This document shows positions 1 through 7,927 of a stretch of 64,000 nucleotides of DNA, one piece after another. A program made the position numbers and the translations under genes. Each line of letters starts with the position of its first letter. The first letter of the stretch is position 1. The notes below the pieces were generated by a model. The model saw nothing but the letters and a program-made list of their open reading frames with translations, had not been told where the DNA came from and made no database searches. Origin of the DNA: Bifidobacterium aesculapii. Lineage in GTDB: Bacteria; Actinomycetota; Actinomycetes; Actinomycetales; Bifidobacteriaceae. The DNA lies in NCBI RefSeq assembly GCF_001417815.1, contig NZ_BCFK01000003.1, positions 124,001-188,000 of the forward strand. The letters run 5' to 3'.

Positions 1-894
1 CTGGCCGGCACCGAAGGCAAGGACCACAAGCTCACCGCCCGCATGATCAAGGACCGTCTCGACCGCGAGCTCATCGGCAACGTGTCCATCAAGGTGCTGC
101 CCACCGAGCGTCCGGACGCGTGGGAGGTGCAGGGCCGCGGCGAGCTCGCGCTGGCCGTGCTCGCCGAGCAGATGCGCCGCGAAGGCTACGAGCTGACCGT
201 CGGCCGCCCGCAGGTCGTCACCAAGAAGATCGACGGCGTGGTCAACGAGCCTATGGAGAACACCACCATCGACGTGCCCGAGGAGTACATGGGCACCGTC
301 ACGCAGCTCATGGCCGACCGCAAGGGCCGCATGGACGGCATGACCAACCACGGCTCCGGCTGGGTGCGTCTGCAGTTCACCGTGCCGTCCCGCGGCCTCA
401 TCGGCTTCCGTACCGCGCTGCTGAGCGCCACCCGCGGCACCGGCATCTCCTCGTCCATCTCCGCCGGCTACGCGCCGTGGGCGGGTCAGATCTCCATCCG
501 TCAGAACGGCTCCATGGTCTCCGACCGCAAGGGCGTCGCCACCCCGTACGCCATGCAGCGTCTCCAGGCGCGCGGCAGCTTCTTCGTCGAGCCGCAGTCC
601 CCGGTGTACGAGGGCCAGGTCGTCGGCGTGAACAACAAGCCCGACGAGCTCGACGTGAACATCACCCTCGCCAAGCACATGACCAACATGCGCTCCTCCA
701 CCGCCGACGTGCTCGAGACGCTCACCCCGCCGATCAAGATGAGCCTCGAGGAGTCGCTCGACTTCGCCAACGAGGACGAGTGCGTGGAGGTCACGCCGGA
801 GTCCATCCGCGTGCGCAAGATCATCCTCGGCCGTGAGGACTGGTACAAGTGGCGCGCCAAGCAGCGTCGCCAGAACGCCGCCCAGGGCAAGTGA
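1..894 (+). CDS. typA: Translational GTPase TypA/BipA, C-terminal part (5' end outside the window)
   Basis: The reading frame is open from base 1 and ends in TGA at 892-894, so about 297 C-terminal residues are present and the GTPase domain lies upstream of the window. The visible part covers the EF-G-like domains and the BipA-specific C-terminal domain. Recognisable segments are GRGELALAVLAEQMRREGYE, the SRGLIGFRT block and the C-terminal WYKWRAKQRRQNA tail. TypA is a ribosome-associated GTPase of the EF-G/LepA family linked to ribosome assembly and stress adaptation. The stop codon overlaps the GTG start of the next small membrane gene, suggesting co-translation. Confidence 0.95.
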   Translation: MAGTEGKDHKLTARMIKDRLDRELIGNVSIKVLPTERPDAWEVQGRGELALAVLAEQMRREGYELTVGRPQVVTKKIDGVVNEPMENTTIDVPEEYMGTVTQLMADRKGRMDGMTNHGSGWVRLQFTVPSRGLIGFRTALLSATRGTGISSSISAGYAPWAGQISIRQNGSMVSDRKGVATPYAMQRLQARGSFFVEPQSPVYEGQVVGVNNKPDELDVNITLAKHMTNMRSSTADVLETLTPPIKMSLEESLDFANEDECVEVTPESIRVRKIILGREDWYKWRAKQRRQNAAQGK

Positions 895-1373
895 CGGCGA
901 AGAAGGACGGCAACGGGCGGGCCCGCACGCCGGGCCGTGCATCGGACGCGTCGCTGCTGCCGTGGTCGCACCGGTTCGGCCCACTGGGCCGGACCGTCGT
1001 CACGGTGTTCGCGGCGGCAGGCGTCGCGTTCGTCGGCACGCTCGCGCACCGTATGGGCGCCATGGTGAACATCCCCTATGGATTGGCGATTGCATTCGCC
1101 GTCACGGCGTTGTCCACCTATGCGGCGCGCGCCCGTCAGGGCGTCACCGGTCTCGCCGTGCACCTCATCGTCTCCTCGGCCGTCGCGTGGGCGTTCGCCC
1201 TGTACGGCGGCCCCGGAGGGGATGCGCTGGTCGTTGCCGGGTTCAGCGAGCCGGAACCGTTCTTCAGCGAGCATGCCGGCTACATGTGGCTGTACGGCGT
1301 GATCGTCGTGCAGGTGGCCATGCTGGTTCTGCCCGCATCATGGTTCCGCATCCCCGCACCGAAGACGCGGTGA
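891..1373 (+). CDS. Small integral membrane protein of unknown function
   Basis: The protein has 160 residues. I chose the GTG at 891 because it overlaps the typA stop by 4 bases (GTGA), the usual translational-coupling arrangement; an ATG at 849 lies inside typA and is less likely. After a basic N-terminus of about 35 residues there are four probable membrane spans: VVTVFAAAGVAFVG, IPYGLAIAFAVTAL, VHLIVSSAVAWAF and YGVIVVQVAMLVL. No catalytic motif is visible and I do not recognise a family. The position between typA and pheA suggests a passenger gene of the typA transcript. Confidence 0.75.
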   Translation: MTAKKDGNGRARTPGRASDASLLPWSHRFGPLGRTVVTVFAAAGVAFVGTLAHRMGAMVNIPYGLAIAFAVTALSTYAARARQGVTGLAVHLIVSSAVAWAFALYGGPGGDALVVAGFSEPEPFFSEHAGYMWLYGVIVVQVAMLVLPASWFRIPAPKTR

Positions 1374-1376
1374 CGC

Positions 1377-1391
1377 TACAGTAGTGCCCTA
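1377..1391 (+). promoter_or_regulatory. -10 element placing the pheA transcript start at or next to its ATG
   Basis: TACAGT lies at 1377-1382, followed by 8 nt and the pheA ATG at 1391, with no Shine-Dalgarno sequence in between. This spacing predicts a leaderless or near-leaderless mRNA. No convincing -35 is visible. Confidence 0.5.
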
Positions 1392-2455
1392 TGACACGTG
1401 AAACCCTGTTCTATCTCGGGCCGGAAGGCACGTTCACCCATCAGGCGGCCATGGAGGCCGCCGACCAGCTCACGCGCGCCGGCGTCGCGGACGACGGGTT
1501 CACGCTCCGGGCGCTCGACGATGTGCCCGCCATCATGCGCGCCGTCGAGCACGGGGAAGGCTGGGGCGTCGTCGCGTGGGAGAACAACGTCGAAGGCTAC
1601 GTCGTGCCGAACCTCGACGCGCTGATCGACGCGCGCGACGTCGCCGGTTTCGCGCGTGTGCGCGTCGACGTCGCGTTCGACGCGTTCACACGCCACGGCG
1701 ACGATCCGCTCGCCGCGCGTGCCGACGGCGGCGATGTGGAGGACGCCGCCGCCACAGGCACGACGACCATCCCCGTGTCCGCGCACCCGCACGGTCTTGC
1801 CCAATGCAAACGCTTCATCGCCGCGCACGGGCTCACGCCCACGCCCGCATCCTCGAATGCGGCCGCATGCCGCGACCTCGAACCGGGGGGCGTCGCGCTG
1901 GGCCCGCACATCTGCGGCGAACTCTACGGACTCGACACGCTCGCCGCGCATGTGCAGGACTTCGAAGGCGCGCACACCGACTTCCTCGTGCTCGGCTCAC
2001 GCGACGCTGTGCGTGCGCTCAACGCACATGCGCGCGCCTCGCACGGCGAGTTCGAGACCATCCTCACGCTCATCCCGCTCGTCACCGGTCCGGGTGTGCT
2101 CGCCGATGTGCTCGACGTGCTGCGTGACGCCGGGCTCAACATGACGAGCTTCATCTCGCGCCCCATCAAAGGCACCGACGGCACGTACAGCTTCATCGCG
2201 ACGCTCGACGCGGCCCCATGGGAGCCACGCTTCCGTGCCGTGCTCAAGGAGATCGCCGAACACGGCGACTGGCTCAAGACCCTCGCCGTCTACCCGCGGC
2301 GTGAGCGTCCGAACCCACCGGTCGAGACGTGGCGCCTGCCCGATGGGGGAATGCGGTTCGACGCCTCGCCCGGAGCCGCAAAGGCGGATGACGGCGATGC
2401 GCCCGCCGCGGATTGGGATGAGCGCCATGATGTCAGGAGGGAACTGCTGTGGTAG
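1391..2455 (+). CDS. pheA: Prephenate dehydratase (phenylalanine biosynthesis)
   Basis: This 354-residue protein should convert prephenate to phenylpyruvate. The N-terminal dehydratase domain shows LGPEGTFTHQAAM, the EGYVVPNLDAL block and the AHPHGLAQCKRF block. The C-terminal ACT domain, which senses phenylalanine in this family, starts near residue 220 (GPGVLADVLDVLRDAGLN). There is no chorismate mutase domain, so it is the monofunctional type. Two hallmark motifs are altered: the catalytic Thr-Arg-Phe is Thr-Asp-Phe (GAHTDFLVLG), and the regulatory ESRP is ISRP. The stop overlaps the tyrA GTG start by 7 bases, so the two genes form an aromatic amino-acid operon. Confidence 0.9.
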   Translation: MTRETLFYLGPEGTFTHQAAMEAADQLTRAGVADDGFTLRALDDVPAIMRAVEHGEGWGVVAWENNVEGYVVPNLDALIDARDVAGFARVRVDVAFDAFTRHGDDPLAARADGGDVEDAAATGTTTIPVSAHPHGLAQCKRFIAAHGLTPTPASSNAAACRDLEPGGVALGPHICGELYGLDTLAAHVQDFEGAHTDFLVLGSRDAVRALNAHARASHGEFETILTLIPLVTGPGVLADVLDVLRDAGLNMTSFISRPIKGTDGTYSFIATLDAAPWEPRFRAVLKEIAEHGDWLKTLAVYPRRERPNPPVETWRLPDGGMRFDASPGAAKADDGDAPAADWDERHDVRRELLW

Positions 2456-3567
2456 CCAAGCATGACGGCATATTGGCACAAGACGTCATGACGGGGGGAG
2501 AGGGGCCCCGTCCCGATGGTGCGGCGCCGCGCCTCGTCGGCATCGTCGGTCTCGGACTCATCGGCGGGTCCCTCGCGCGCCGGCTTGTGGGCAGGGGCGT
2601 CGCCGTCATCGCGTGGAACCATCGTCCGCACCCGTACGAGACGGCCGAACGCGACGGCATCCGCTGCGTGGAGACGCTCGCCGATCTGGTCACGGCGGCG
2701 CCGGACGTCATCGTCCTGTGCAATCCGCTCAAGGCGATGCCCGCGATTCTCGGCGAACTCAAGCCGTTGCTCGCTGCGGCGCCCGGCATCACGCTCACCG
2801 ACGTCGGCAGCGTCAAGGGCATGGTGCGCGACCAGGTCGAGGCCGCGGGGCTCGGGGAATGCTACGTGGGCGCGCATCCGATGGCCGGCAACGAACTGTC
2901 CGGCTGGGAGGCCGCCGATCCCCACCTCTACGACGACGCCCTGTGGGCCATCACCGTCACTCCCGGCACCGACTACCGGCGGTTCCTCACCGTCGCCCGT
3001 CTCATCGTCGAGGGCGTCGGCGACCGCGTGATCGTCCTCGACGATGAGACGCATGACAGGGCGGCCGCGCTCATCAGCCACATGCCGCACGTCGTCGCCA
3101 CCGCGATGATCAACACGCTCGTCGCCGATCCGGACCGCAACATCGCCGCCGCGCTGGCGGCCGGCAGCTGGCGCGACATGACGCGCGTCGCCCTCACCGA
3201 TCCGGACCGCACGCGCGCGATGGTCGAGGAGGACGCCGAGAACGTCGAACGGCTGCTGCGCGATATGGCCGCACGTCTGCTCGACGCGGCGGACCTGCTG
3301 CGCGACGGCCGTGCGCGCAGCGAGGCCGTGCGCGGCCATGCGCGTGGCGGCATGCTTGCCTTCTTCACTGAAGGGCAGTCGTTCCGCGACTACAAGGCGC
3401 GTGGCCGTGCGCCGGCGACGCCCGCGCCGGCGCACGACACCCGGGAATTCTCGTACGGCATCGATGACTGGCGTGAGCTTCTGCTGGCATCCGCGCGTCG
3501 CGGCGAACACGTCGTCGCGTTCACCGGCGAGCACGCCGTGCGTGTCGAGATGCGGTCGGCCGTCTGA
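2449..3567 (+). CDS. tyrA: Prephenate dehydrogenase (tyrosine biosynthesis)
   Basis: This 372-residue NAD(P)-dependent enzyme oxidatively decarboxylates prephenate to 4-hydroxyphenylpyruvate. The dinucleotide-binding motif VGLGLIGGSLARRL is at about residues 30-43. The substrate domain has DVGSVKG and the HPMAGNELSGWEAA block. A helical C-terminal half follows. The GTG start at 2449 lies inside the 3' end of pheA and is preceded by AGGAGG at about 2435-2440, supporting coupled translation. The first 22 or so residues (before PRLVGIVG) are not conserved family sequence, so a later start is possible but has no better ribosome site. Confidence 0.93.
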   Translation: MVAKHDGILAQDVMTGGEGPRPDGAAPRLVGIVGLGLIGGSLARRLVGRGVAVIAWNHRPHPYETAERDGIRCVETLADLVTAAPDVIVLCNPLKAMPAILGELKPLLAAAPGITLTDVGSVKGMVRDQVEAAGLGECYVGAHPMAGNELSGWEAADPHLYDDALWAITVTPGTDYRRFLTVARLIVEGVGDRVIVLDDETHDRAAALISHMPHVVATAMINTLVADPDRNIAAALAAGSWRDMTRVALTDPDRTRAMVEEDAENVERLLRDMAARLLDAADLLRDGRARSEAVRGHARGGMLAFFTEGQSFRDYKARGRAPATPAPAHDTREFSYGIDDWRELLLASARRGEHVVAFTGEHAVRVEMRSAV

Positions 3568-3568
3568 C

Positions 3569-3598
3569 GTCGGATGGCCTGACGGTCAGGCGTCCGAC
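3569..3598. terminator. Imperfect hairpin between convergent tyrA and a small minus-strand gene
   Basis: GTCGGA and CCTGAC arms pair with GTCAGG and TCCGAC around a 1-nt loop, with a small internal mismatch. It starts right after the tyrA stop and could end transcription from both sides. There is no T-tract. Confidence 0.4.
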
Positions 3599-3646
3599 AT
3601 GGTCGGACGAGCCAGGCTCAACTCGACGCCGGCCCGCCGTACCCCG

Positions 3647-3898
3647 CTACGGACGCGGCTTCGGCCGTTCCGGCACCGGCTTCAACGTGGCGATCGTGTC
3701 CGCGTCGATGGCCACGAACTGCTGCGGGCGCGAACCGTTCGCGGCCGCGTCGCGCGACAGTTCCAGCGTGCGCCCGTCCCAGCCGAGCACATGGCCCACA
3801 TAATCGCGGAACTTGGTGCGCCCGTCGGCGGGGTCCACCCCTTCGATGACGCGCACGACCACGCGCGCGCCGTTCGGAATCTCCTTCGGCAATGCCAT
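3647..3898 (-). CDS. Small SH3-like conserved actinobacterial protein
   Basis: The 83-residue protein starts at ATG 3898 with AAAGGATGAGAC just upstream as ribosome site. It reads as a single small beta domain: GARVVVRVIEG, then FRDYVGHVLGWDGRTLEL, then FVAIDADTIATLKPVPERP. This order (GxRVVVR...G.V...D...L.V........I....I.A.K.VP.RP) resembles the SH3-like domain that precedes the acetyltransferase domain in some actinobacterial GNAT proteins; here it stands alone. That resemblance is my reading, not a search result. I recall such bifidobacterial proteins being named DUF6725, but am unsure. Function unknown. Confidence 0.75.
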   Translation of the reverse strand: MALPKEIPNGARVVVRVIEGVDPADGRTKFRDYVGHVLGWDGRTLELSRDAAANGSRPQQFVAIDADTIATLKPVPERPKPRP

Positions 3899-3998
3899 GT
3901 CTCATCCTTTCCCATGCACGACTGACCATTCTGAACGTTCGCGCCGGAAACGCTCCCGCAGACGAACGTCGGCCGGGCCCCACTGCCCGGTAGAGACC

Positions 3999-4004
3999 AC
4001 TGTA
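3999..4004 (-). promoter_or_regulatory. Possible -10 for the small SH3-like gene
   Basis: On the minus strand TACAGT occupies 4004-3999, which would give a leader of about 90 nt before the ATG at 3898. No -35 is convincing. The rest of 3899-4104 holds only a 12-bp direct repeat (TCGGCGGAATCG at 4076 and 4091). Confidence 0.25.
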
Positions 4005-4104
4005 CGCGCGTGTGGCGCGGCATGCCGGGCACGAAACCGGGAACTCCCAGTGGAACCATGCCGGAAACACCATGCTCGGCGGAATCGAGTTCGGCGGAAT
4101 CGCG

Positions 4105-6993
4105 TCAGTCCGTGGCGACCGCGTCGAGCACCGGCACCTTGAGCGCGCGGCGCGCCGGCGGCAGCGCCGCCACGACGCCGACGACGATCGAGGCGACGAG
4201 GAACTCGCCCAGCTGGTCCCAAGGTATCGACAGCCGTTCCAATCCGTTCGACGCGTATACGAGACGGATGACCGCTCCGGCTGCCACGCCCGTGACGACG
4301 CCGAGCAGCGTGCCGAGCACGGCGATCAGCGACGCCTCGATGGCAAGCATGCCTCGCACCTGCGCCCGGGACGTGCCGATCGCGCGCAGCAGGCCGATCT
4401 CGCGCGTACGTTCCGACACGCTCAACGCCAGCGTGTTCACGATGCCGAACACCGCGATCACGATGGACAGGGCGAGCAGCGCGTACAGGATCACGAGGAT
4501 CTGGTCGACCATCGTGCCCATCGTGGATTTGAATTCGTCGCGGTCCTGCACGTTGACGACGTAGAACGGTTTGACGGCGTCGACGAGACGACGTTTCAGC
4601 GCCGCCACGTCCGCGCCCTCCTGCGCGTTGACGAACAGCATGATAGTGAACATCGTGTTCTCGTTGTTCACCTTGCCGGCCAGATCGTCGTTCATCAGCA
4701 CCATCGAACGGTAGATGGAGTTCTCGATGATGGCGCCGACCCGCACCTTGACGTGCGTGGTCTCGGTCTTCGTGCGCACCAGGGTGGCCGGGTCCACGTT
4801 CTTCGCGTCCTCGACCGTCTTCTGCGCTTCGGCGGCCTTAGCCTGAGCGCCCGCCACGTCGCCTGAGGCGGCGAGCCGCTGCGCCTCCGACTGCAATGCG
4901 GCCGCCTGCGACTGGACCTGCGCCTGATAGTCGGCCTGCGCCTTGGCCGTCGCCTCCTCGTCGACGACGACACGCTTGCCGTTCACGGTGACCGTGTCAC
5001 CGATCTGCCATCCGTTGTCCTGGGCGACGGTGAGGCCCACGACGAGCTCGCCCGTGCGCAGCGCCTTGTCGGCGTTTCCGGAGTTCGTGACCGGCGCGAA
5101 CACCTTCGTGAACAGCGAAGGCTGTTCGGCGAACGTCATCGCCGAATCCTTGTCGTCGCCGGAGCCGTAGGTAACGCCCATGAGCATGCGGCTCTTCGAG
5201 ACCGATCCGACGCCGCGGACGTCTTCGATGGCCTTGATCGCATCGTCGGGGATGCGCCCGGACGACGCGGACATCACCGAGAAATCGGATTTGAGACCGC
5301 TGTCGACGATGCCGGCGACGGACGCCTTCGCGGAGGAGGCCACCACGCCCAGACAGCTGACGATCGCCACTCCGACGAACAGCGCCGCCGCCGTGTTCGC
5401 GGTGCGCCGCTTCTGCCGCGCCAGATTGCGCGTGGCGAGACGCCCGGTGACGGTGAACACGTGCGCGGGAATCCAGCCGAGCACCGCGCCGGCCGGACCC
5501 ACCAGCGCGGGGGCGAGCACGATCACGCCGATGACGATGAGGCCCGCGCCCACGCCGAGCGGCCAGCCGACGCCCCAGCGTGAGGCCAGATCGTTGAGGA
5601 ACGGCAGCGGGGTGGGGGGCTCGCCGTCGCCAGCGTTCGCGATGGCGACGCAGAACGTCCAGCTCGCCGCGCCGAGCGCGATCATGACGATGCCCGCCAC
5701 GCCGCGCGGCCACACCGGACGCTCCGGGTTGACGGTCTCGTTCATCGCCTGGATGGGCGGCGCGGTGGCGGCCCTGCGAGCCGGCAATGCGGCGCCGATG
5801 AGTGTGACGACGATGCCGACGAGCAGGCCGGCGGCCATGTCGGCCGGGCCCGGGTCGGCGGCGCCCGTCATCGGCGTGCCCATCCGCGCCATGCCGGCGA
5901 CGATGAGCCTGACCATGCCCCAGCCGAGCGCGATGCCCGCGCCCGAGCCGACCAGGCCGAGCAGCAGCGCCTGCACGATGACCGTCGAGAAGACCTGGAA
6001 GGGGGAGGCGCCCACCGAGCGCAGCAGCGCGTAGCCGCGCATCGATTCACGCACGATCATCGAGAACGTGTTCGCGATGATGAACGAGCCGACGAACAGC
6101 GCGATCACCGCGAAGATGAGAATCAGCGGTTGGATGAACCCGAGTTGGTCCTTGAGGGACTGCGAATATTCGTCGCGCAGCTGGTCGCCGGTGATCGCAT
6201 GGGCCTTCGAGCCGCTTGGCAGCGCGCGTTCCACCCGATCGGCGAGTTCGCGCTGCTGCTCGGCCGATAGCGGAGCGCCGCCGTTCGCCGAGCCATAGAC
6301 GCCGATGTACCGGGTGACGCCGATCTCTCCGCTCTGCTCCTCCTCGAGCTCCTTCGCGACGTTCGGCGCCAGTCCGATGATGATGGCGCCCGCCTGGGAG
6401 ACGTCCGTGTCGAATACGCCGACGACCTTCACGTCCTCCGGCCCGCTCGGGTAGACGAGTTTCGTGGTGTCTCCGACCTTGAGACCGGCGGTCTCGGCGG
6501 CGAAGGCGTGCAGGGCCACTTCGTGGCGGTCCCGCGCCCATCGCCCCTCGGTCAGGTGCGCGGAACGCCAGGTGCCGTTCTCCAATCCGATGCCCATCGT
6601 CGGCGATCCTATCGTGGAGACCGCGTTGCCGTCCTTGGCGACGAGCACGAGCGCGCCGCTGACCGAATACGTGACCTCGGCGGTCTTCACGCCCCTCACC
6701 TTGGCGATCGTCGTGGCGAGTGAGACGTCGATGTCGTTGTACGTCTTCATCGAGGAGGAGCCGTCGGAGCCGGAGGACGCGGCCGCATCCGCGTCGTCCT
6801 CGCGTTCCGTGGAACCGCGCACGTATACGTCGTGGTCGGTGTTCGAGCCGAGCATCTGGTCGACCTGGTCGTTCATCATCGCGCGGAAGCAGAACGAGCC
6901 GACCACGAACGACACGCCGAGCGCGATGGCGATGATCGACATGATGAAGCGGGGGAAGTGCGCGCGGGCGTCGCGCAGGCCGATGCGGATCAT
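4105..6993 (-). CDS. FtsX/MacB-type ABC transporter permease, two FtsX domains
   Basis: This 962-residue membrane subunit belongs to the lipoprotein-export/MacB superfamily. An N-terminal span (FIMSIIAIALGVSFVVGSF) is followed by a MacB-like extracytoplasmic domain to about residue 270, three spans of a first FtsX domain (about 290-400), two further spans, a second extracytoplasmic domain, and a final FtsX domain (about 850-950). The second extracytoplasmic domain contains a charged, alanine/glutamine-rich coiled-coil insert at about residues 670-735. Its start codon overlaps the ATPase gene stop by 4 bases, so the two form one exporter. Substrate unknown: candidates in this superfamily include peptides, drugs and lipoproteins. 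Confidence 0.9.
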   Translation of the reverse strand: MIRIGLRDARAHFPRFIMSIIAIALGVSFVVGSFCFRAMMNDQVDQMLGSNTDHDVYVRGSTEREDDADAAASSGSDGSSSMKTYNDIDVSLATTIAKVRGVKTAEVTYSVSGALVLVAKDGNAVSTIGSPTMGIGLENGTWRSAHLTEGRWARDRHEVALHAFAAETAGLKVGDTTKLVYPSGPEDVKVVGVFDTDVSQAGAIIIGLAPNVAKELEEEQSGEIGVTRYIGVYGSANGGAPLSAEQQRELADRVERALPSGSKAHAITGDQLRDEYSQSLKDQLGFIQPLILIFAVIALFVGSFIIANTFSMIVRESMRGYALLRSVGASPFQVFSTVIVQALLLGLVGSGAGIALGWGMVRLIVAGMARMGTPMTGAADPGPADMAAGLLVGIVVTLIGAALPARRAATAPPIQAMNETVNPERPVWPRGVAGIVMIALGAASWTFCVAIANAGDGEPPTPLPFLNDLASRWGVGWPLGVGAGLIVIGVIVLAPALVGPAGAVLGWIPAHVFTVTGRLATRNLARQKRRTANTAAALFVGVAIVSCLGVVASSAKASVAGIVDSGLKSDFSVMSASSGRIPDDAIKAIEDVRGVGSVSKSRMLMGVTYGSGDDKDSAMTFAEQPSLFTKVFAPVTNSGNADKALRTGELVVGLTVAQDNGWQIGDTVTVNGKRVVVDEEATAKAQADYQAQVQSQAAALQSEAQRLAASGDVAGAQAKAAEAQKTVEDAKNVDPATLVRTKTETTHVKVRVGAIIENSIYRSMVLMNDDLAGKVNNENTMFTIMLFVNAQEGADVAALKRRLVDAVKPFYVVNVQDRDEFKSTMGTMVDQILVILYALLALSIVIAVFGIVNTLALSVSERTREIGLLRAIGTSRAQVRGMLAIEASLIAVLGTLLGVVTGVAAGAVIRLVYASNGLERLSIPWDQLGEFLVASIVVGVVAALPPARRALKVPVLDAVATD

Positions 6994-7874
6994 GCGTCGG
7001 CCCGCGCCTTCGTGCCCGCGGCGTCCCCCGCGTCGCCCTCGGTGGCGAATTCGGCGAGGATCCGATCATAGGTGGGGTGCTTCAGGTCGCGGATGATGCG
7101 CCCGTCGGCGAGCACGAGCACGCGGTCCGCATACGAGGCGGCGCGTGGGTCGTGCGTGACCATGACGATGGTCTGGCCGTAGTCATGCACCGAATCCTTG
7201 AGGAACCCGAGCACCTCGCGGCTGGAGCGCGAGTCGAGGTTGCCGGTCGGCTCGTCAGCGAAGATCACCGAGGGCCGCGCCATGATGGCGCGCGCGCAGG
7301 CGACGCGCTGCTGCTGCCCGCCGGACAGCTGGCTCGGACGGTGCTTCAGGCGCGGCCGCAGCCCCACCACGTCGACGACCTTGTCGAACCACGCGCGGTC
7401 GATGGGGCGTTTCGCGATCTGCAGCGGCAGGAGGATGTTCTCCTCCGCGGTGAGCGTGGGCACCAGATTGAACGACTGGAAGATGAAGCCGATCTGGTCG
7501 CGGCGCAGCTTCGTCAGCTGGCGCTGGCTCATCGAGGAGACCTCCAGCCCCTCGACGACGACCCGGCCGGAGGTGGGGGCGTCGAGTCCGGCCATGCAGT
7601 GCATGAGCGTCGACTTGCCGGAGCCGGAGGGTCCCATGATCGCGGTCATCTCGCCACGGGCGAAATCGACGTCGACATGGTCGAGCGCCGTCACCCGCGC
7701 GTCGGCGTCGCCGTACGTCTTCGTCAGATCGATCGCACGCGCCACGACCGCGTCGCCCGCCGTCCCCGGGTCGGTGCCCGCGCGCCCCGCCATCGTTCCC
7801 CCAGTGTTTCCGAAGCGTTCCATCCGTGCGACCGATTTGGCGGAATGCCGTGCCATGATGCCCCCGTCCGACAT
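6990..7874 (-). CDS. ABC transporter ATP-binding protein (LolD/MacB type)
   Basis: This is the ATPase partner of the downstream FtsX permease. It shows Walker [10 protein letters not shown], a Q-loop in [15 protein letters not shown], the signature LSGGQQQR and Walker [17 protein letters not shown], all typical of the MacB/LolD subfamily. The longest frame has 294 residues, but the first 27 or more are not conserved. An internal ATG at 7793 has GGGGGAACG directly upstream and gives a more typical 267-residue protein; an ATG at 7856 is another option. The gene is divergent from xerC and their promoters appear to overlap around 7887-7897. Confidence 0.92.
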   Translation of the reverse strand: MSDGGIMARHSAKSVARMERFGNTGGTMAGRAGTDPGTAGDAVVARAIDLTKTYGDADARVTALDHVDVDFARGEMTAIMGPSGSGKSTLMHCMAGLDAPTSGRVVVEGLEVSSMSQRQLTKLRRDQIGFIFQSFNLVPTLTAEENILLPLQIAKRPIDRAWFDKVVDVVGLRPRLKHRPSQLSGGQQQRVACARAIMARPSVIFADEPTGNLDSRSSREVLGFLKDSVHDYGQTIVMVTHDPRAASYADRVLVLADGRIIRDLKHPTYDRILAEFATEGDAGDAAGTKARADA

Positions 7875-7888
7875 GAAGTGAAAACGGT

Positions 7889-7894
7889 TATAGT
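7889..7894 (+). promoter_or_regulatory. xerC -10 element, overlapping a divergent -10
   Basis: TATAGT at 7889-7894 reads toward xerC. On the other strand TAGACT (7897-7892) or TATAAC reads toward the ABC exporter. The two would compete for RNA polymerase. No -35 is clear on either strand. Confidence 0.35.
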
Positions 7895-7927
7895 CTATCC
7901 GAAGACGGTGCTGGCGAAAGGAACGGT

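Noticed and set aside
3938-3951. GAACGTTC as an SOS box upstream of the SH3-like gene
   Set aside because: The actinobacterial LexA box needs four bases between GAAC and GTTC; here there are none.
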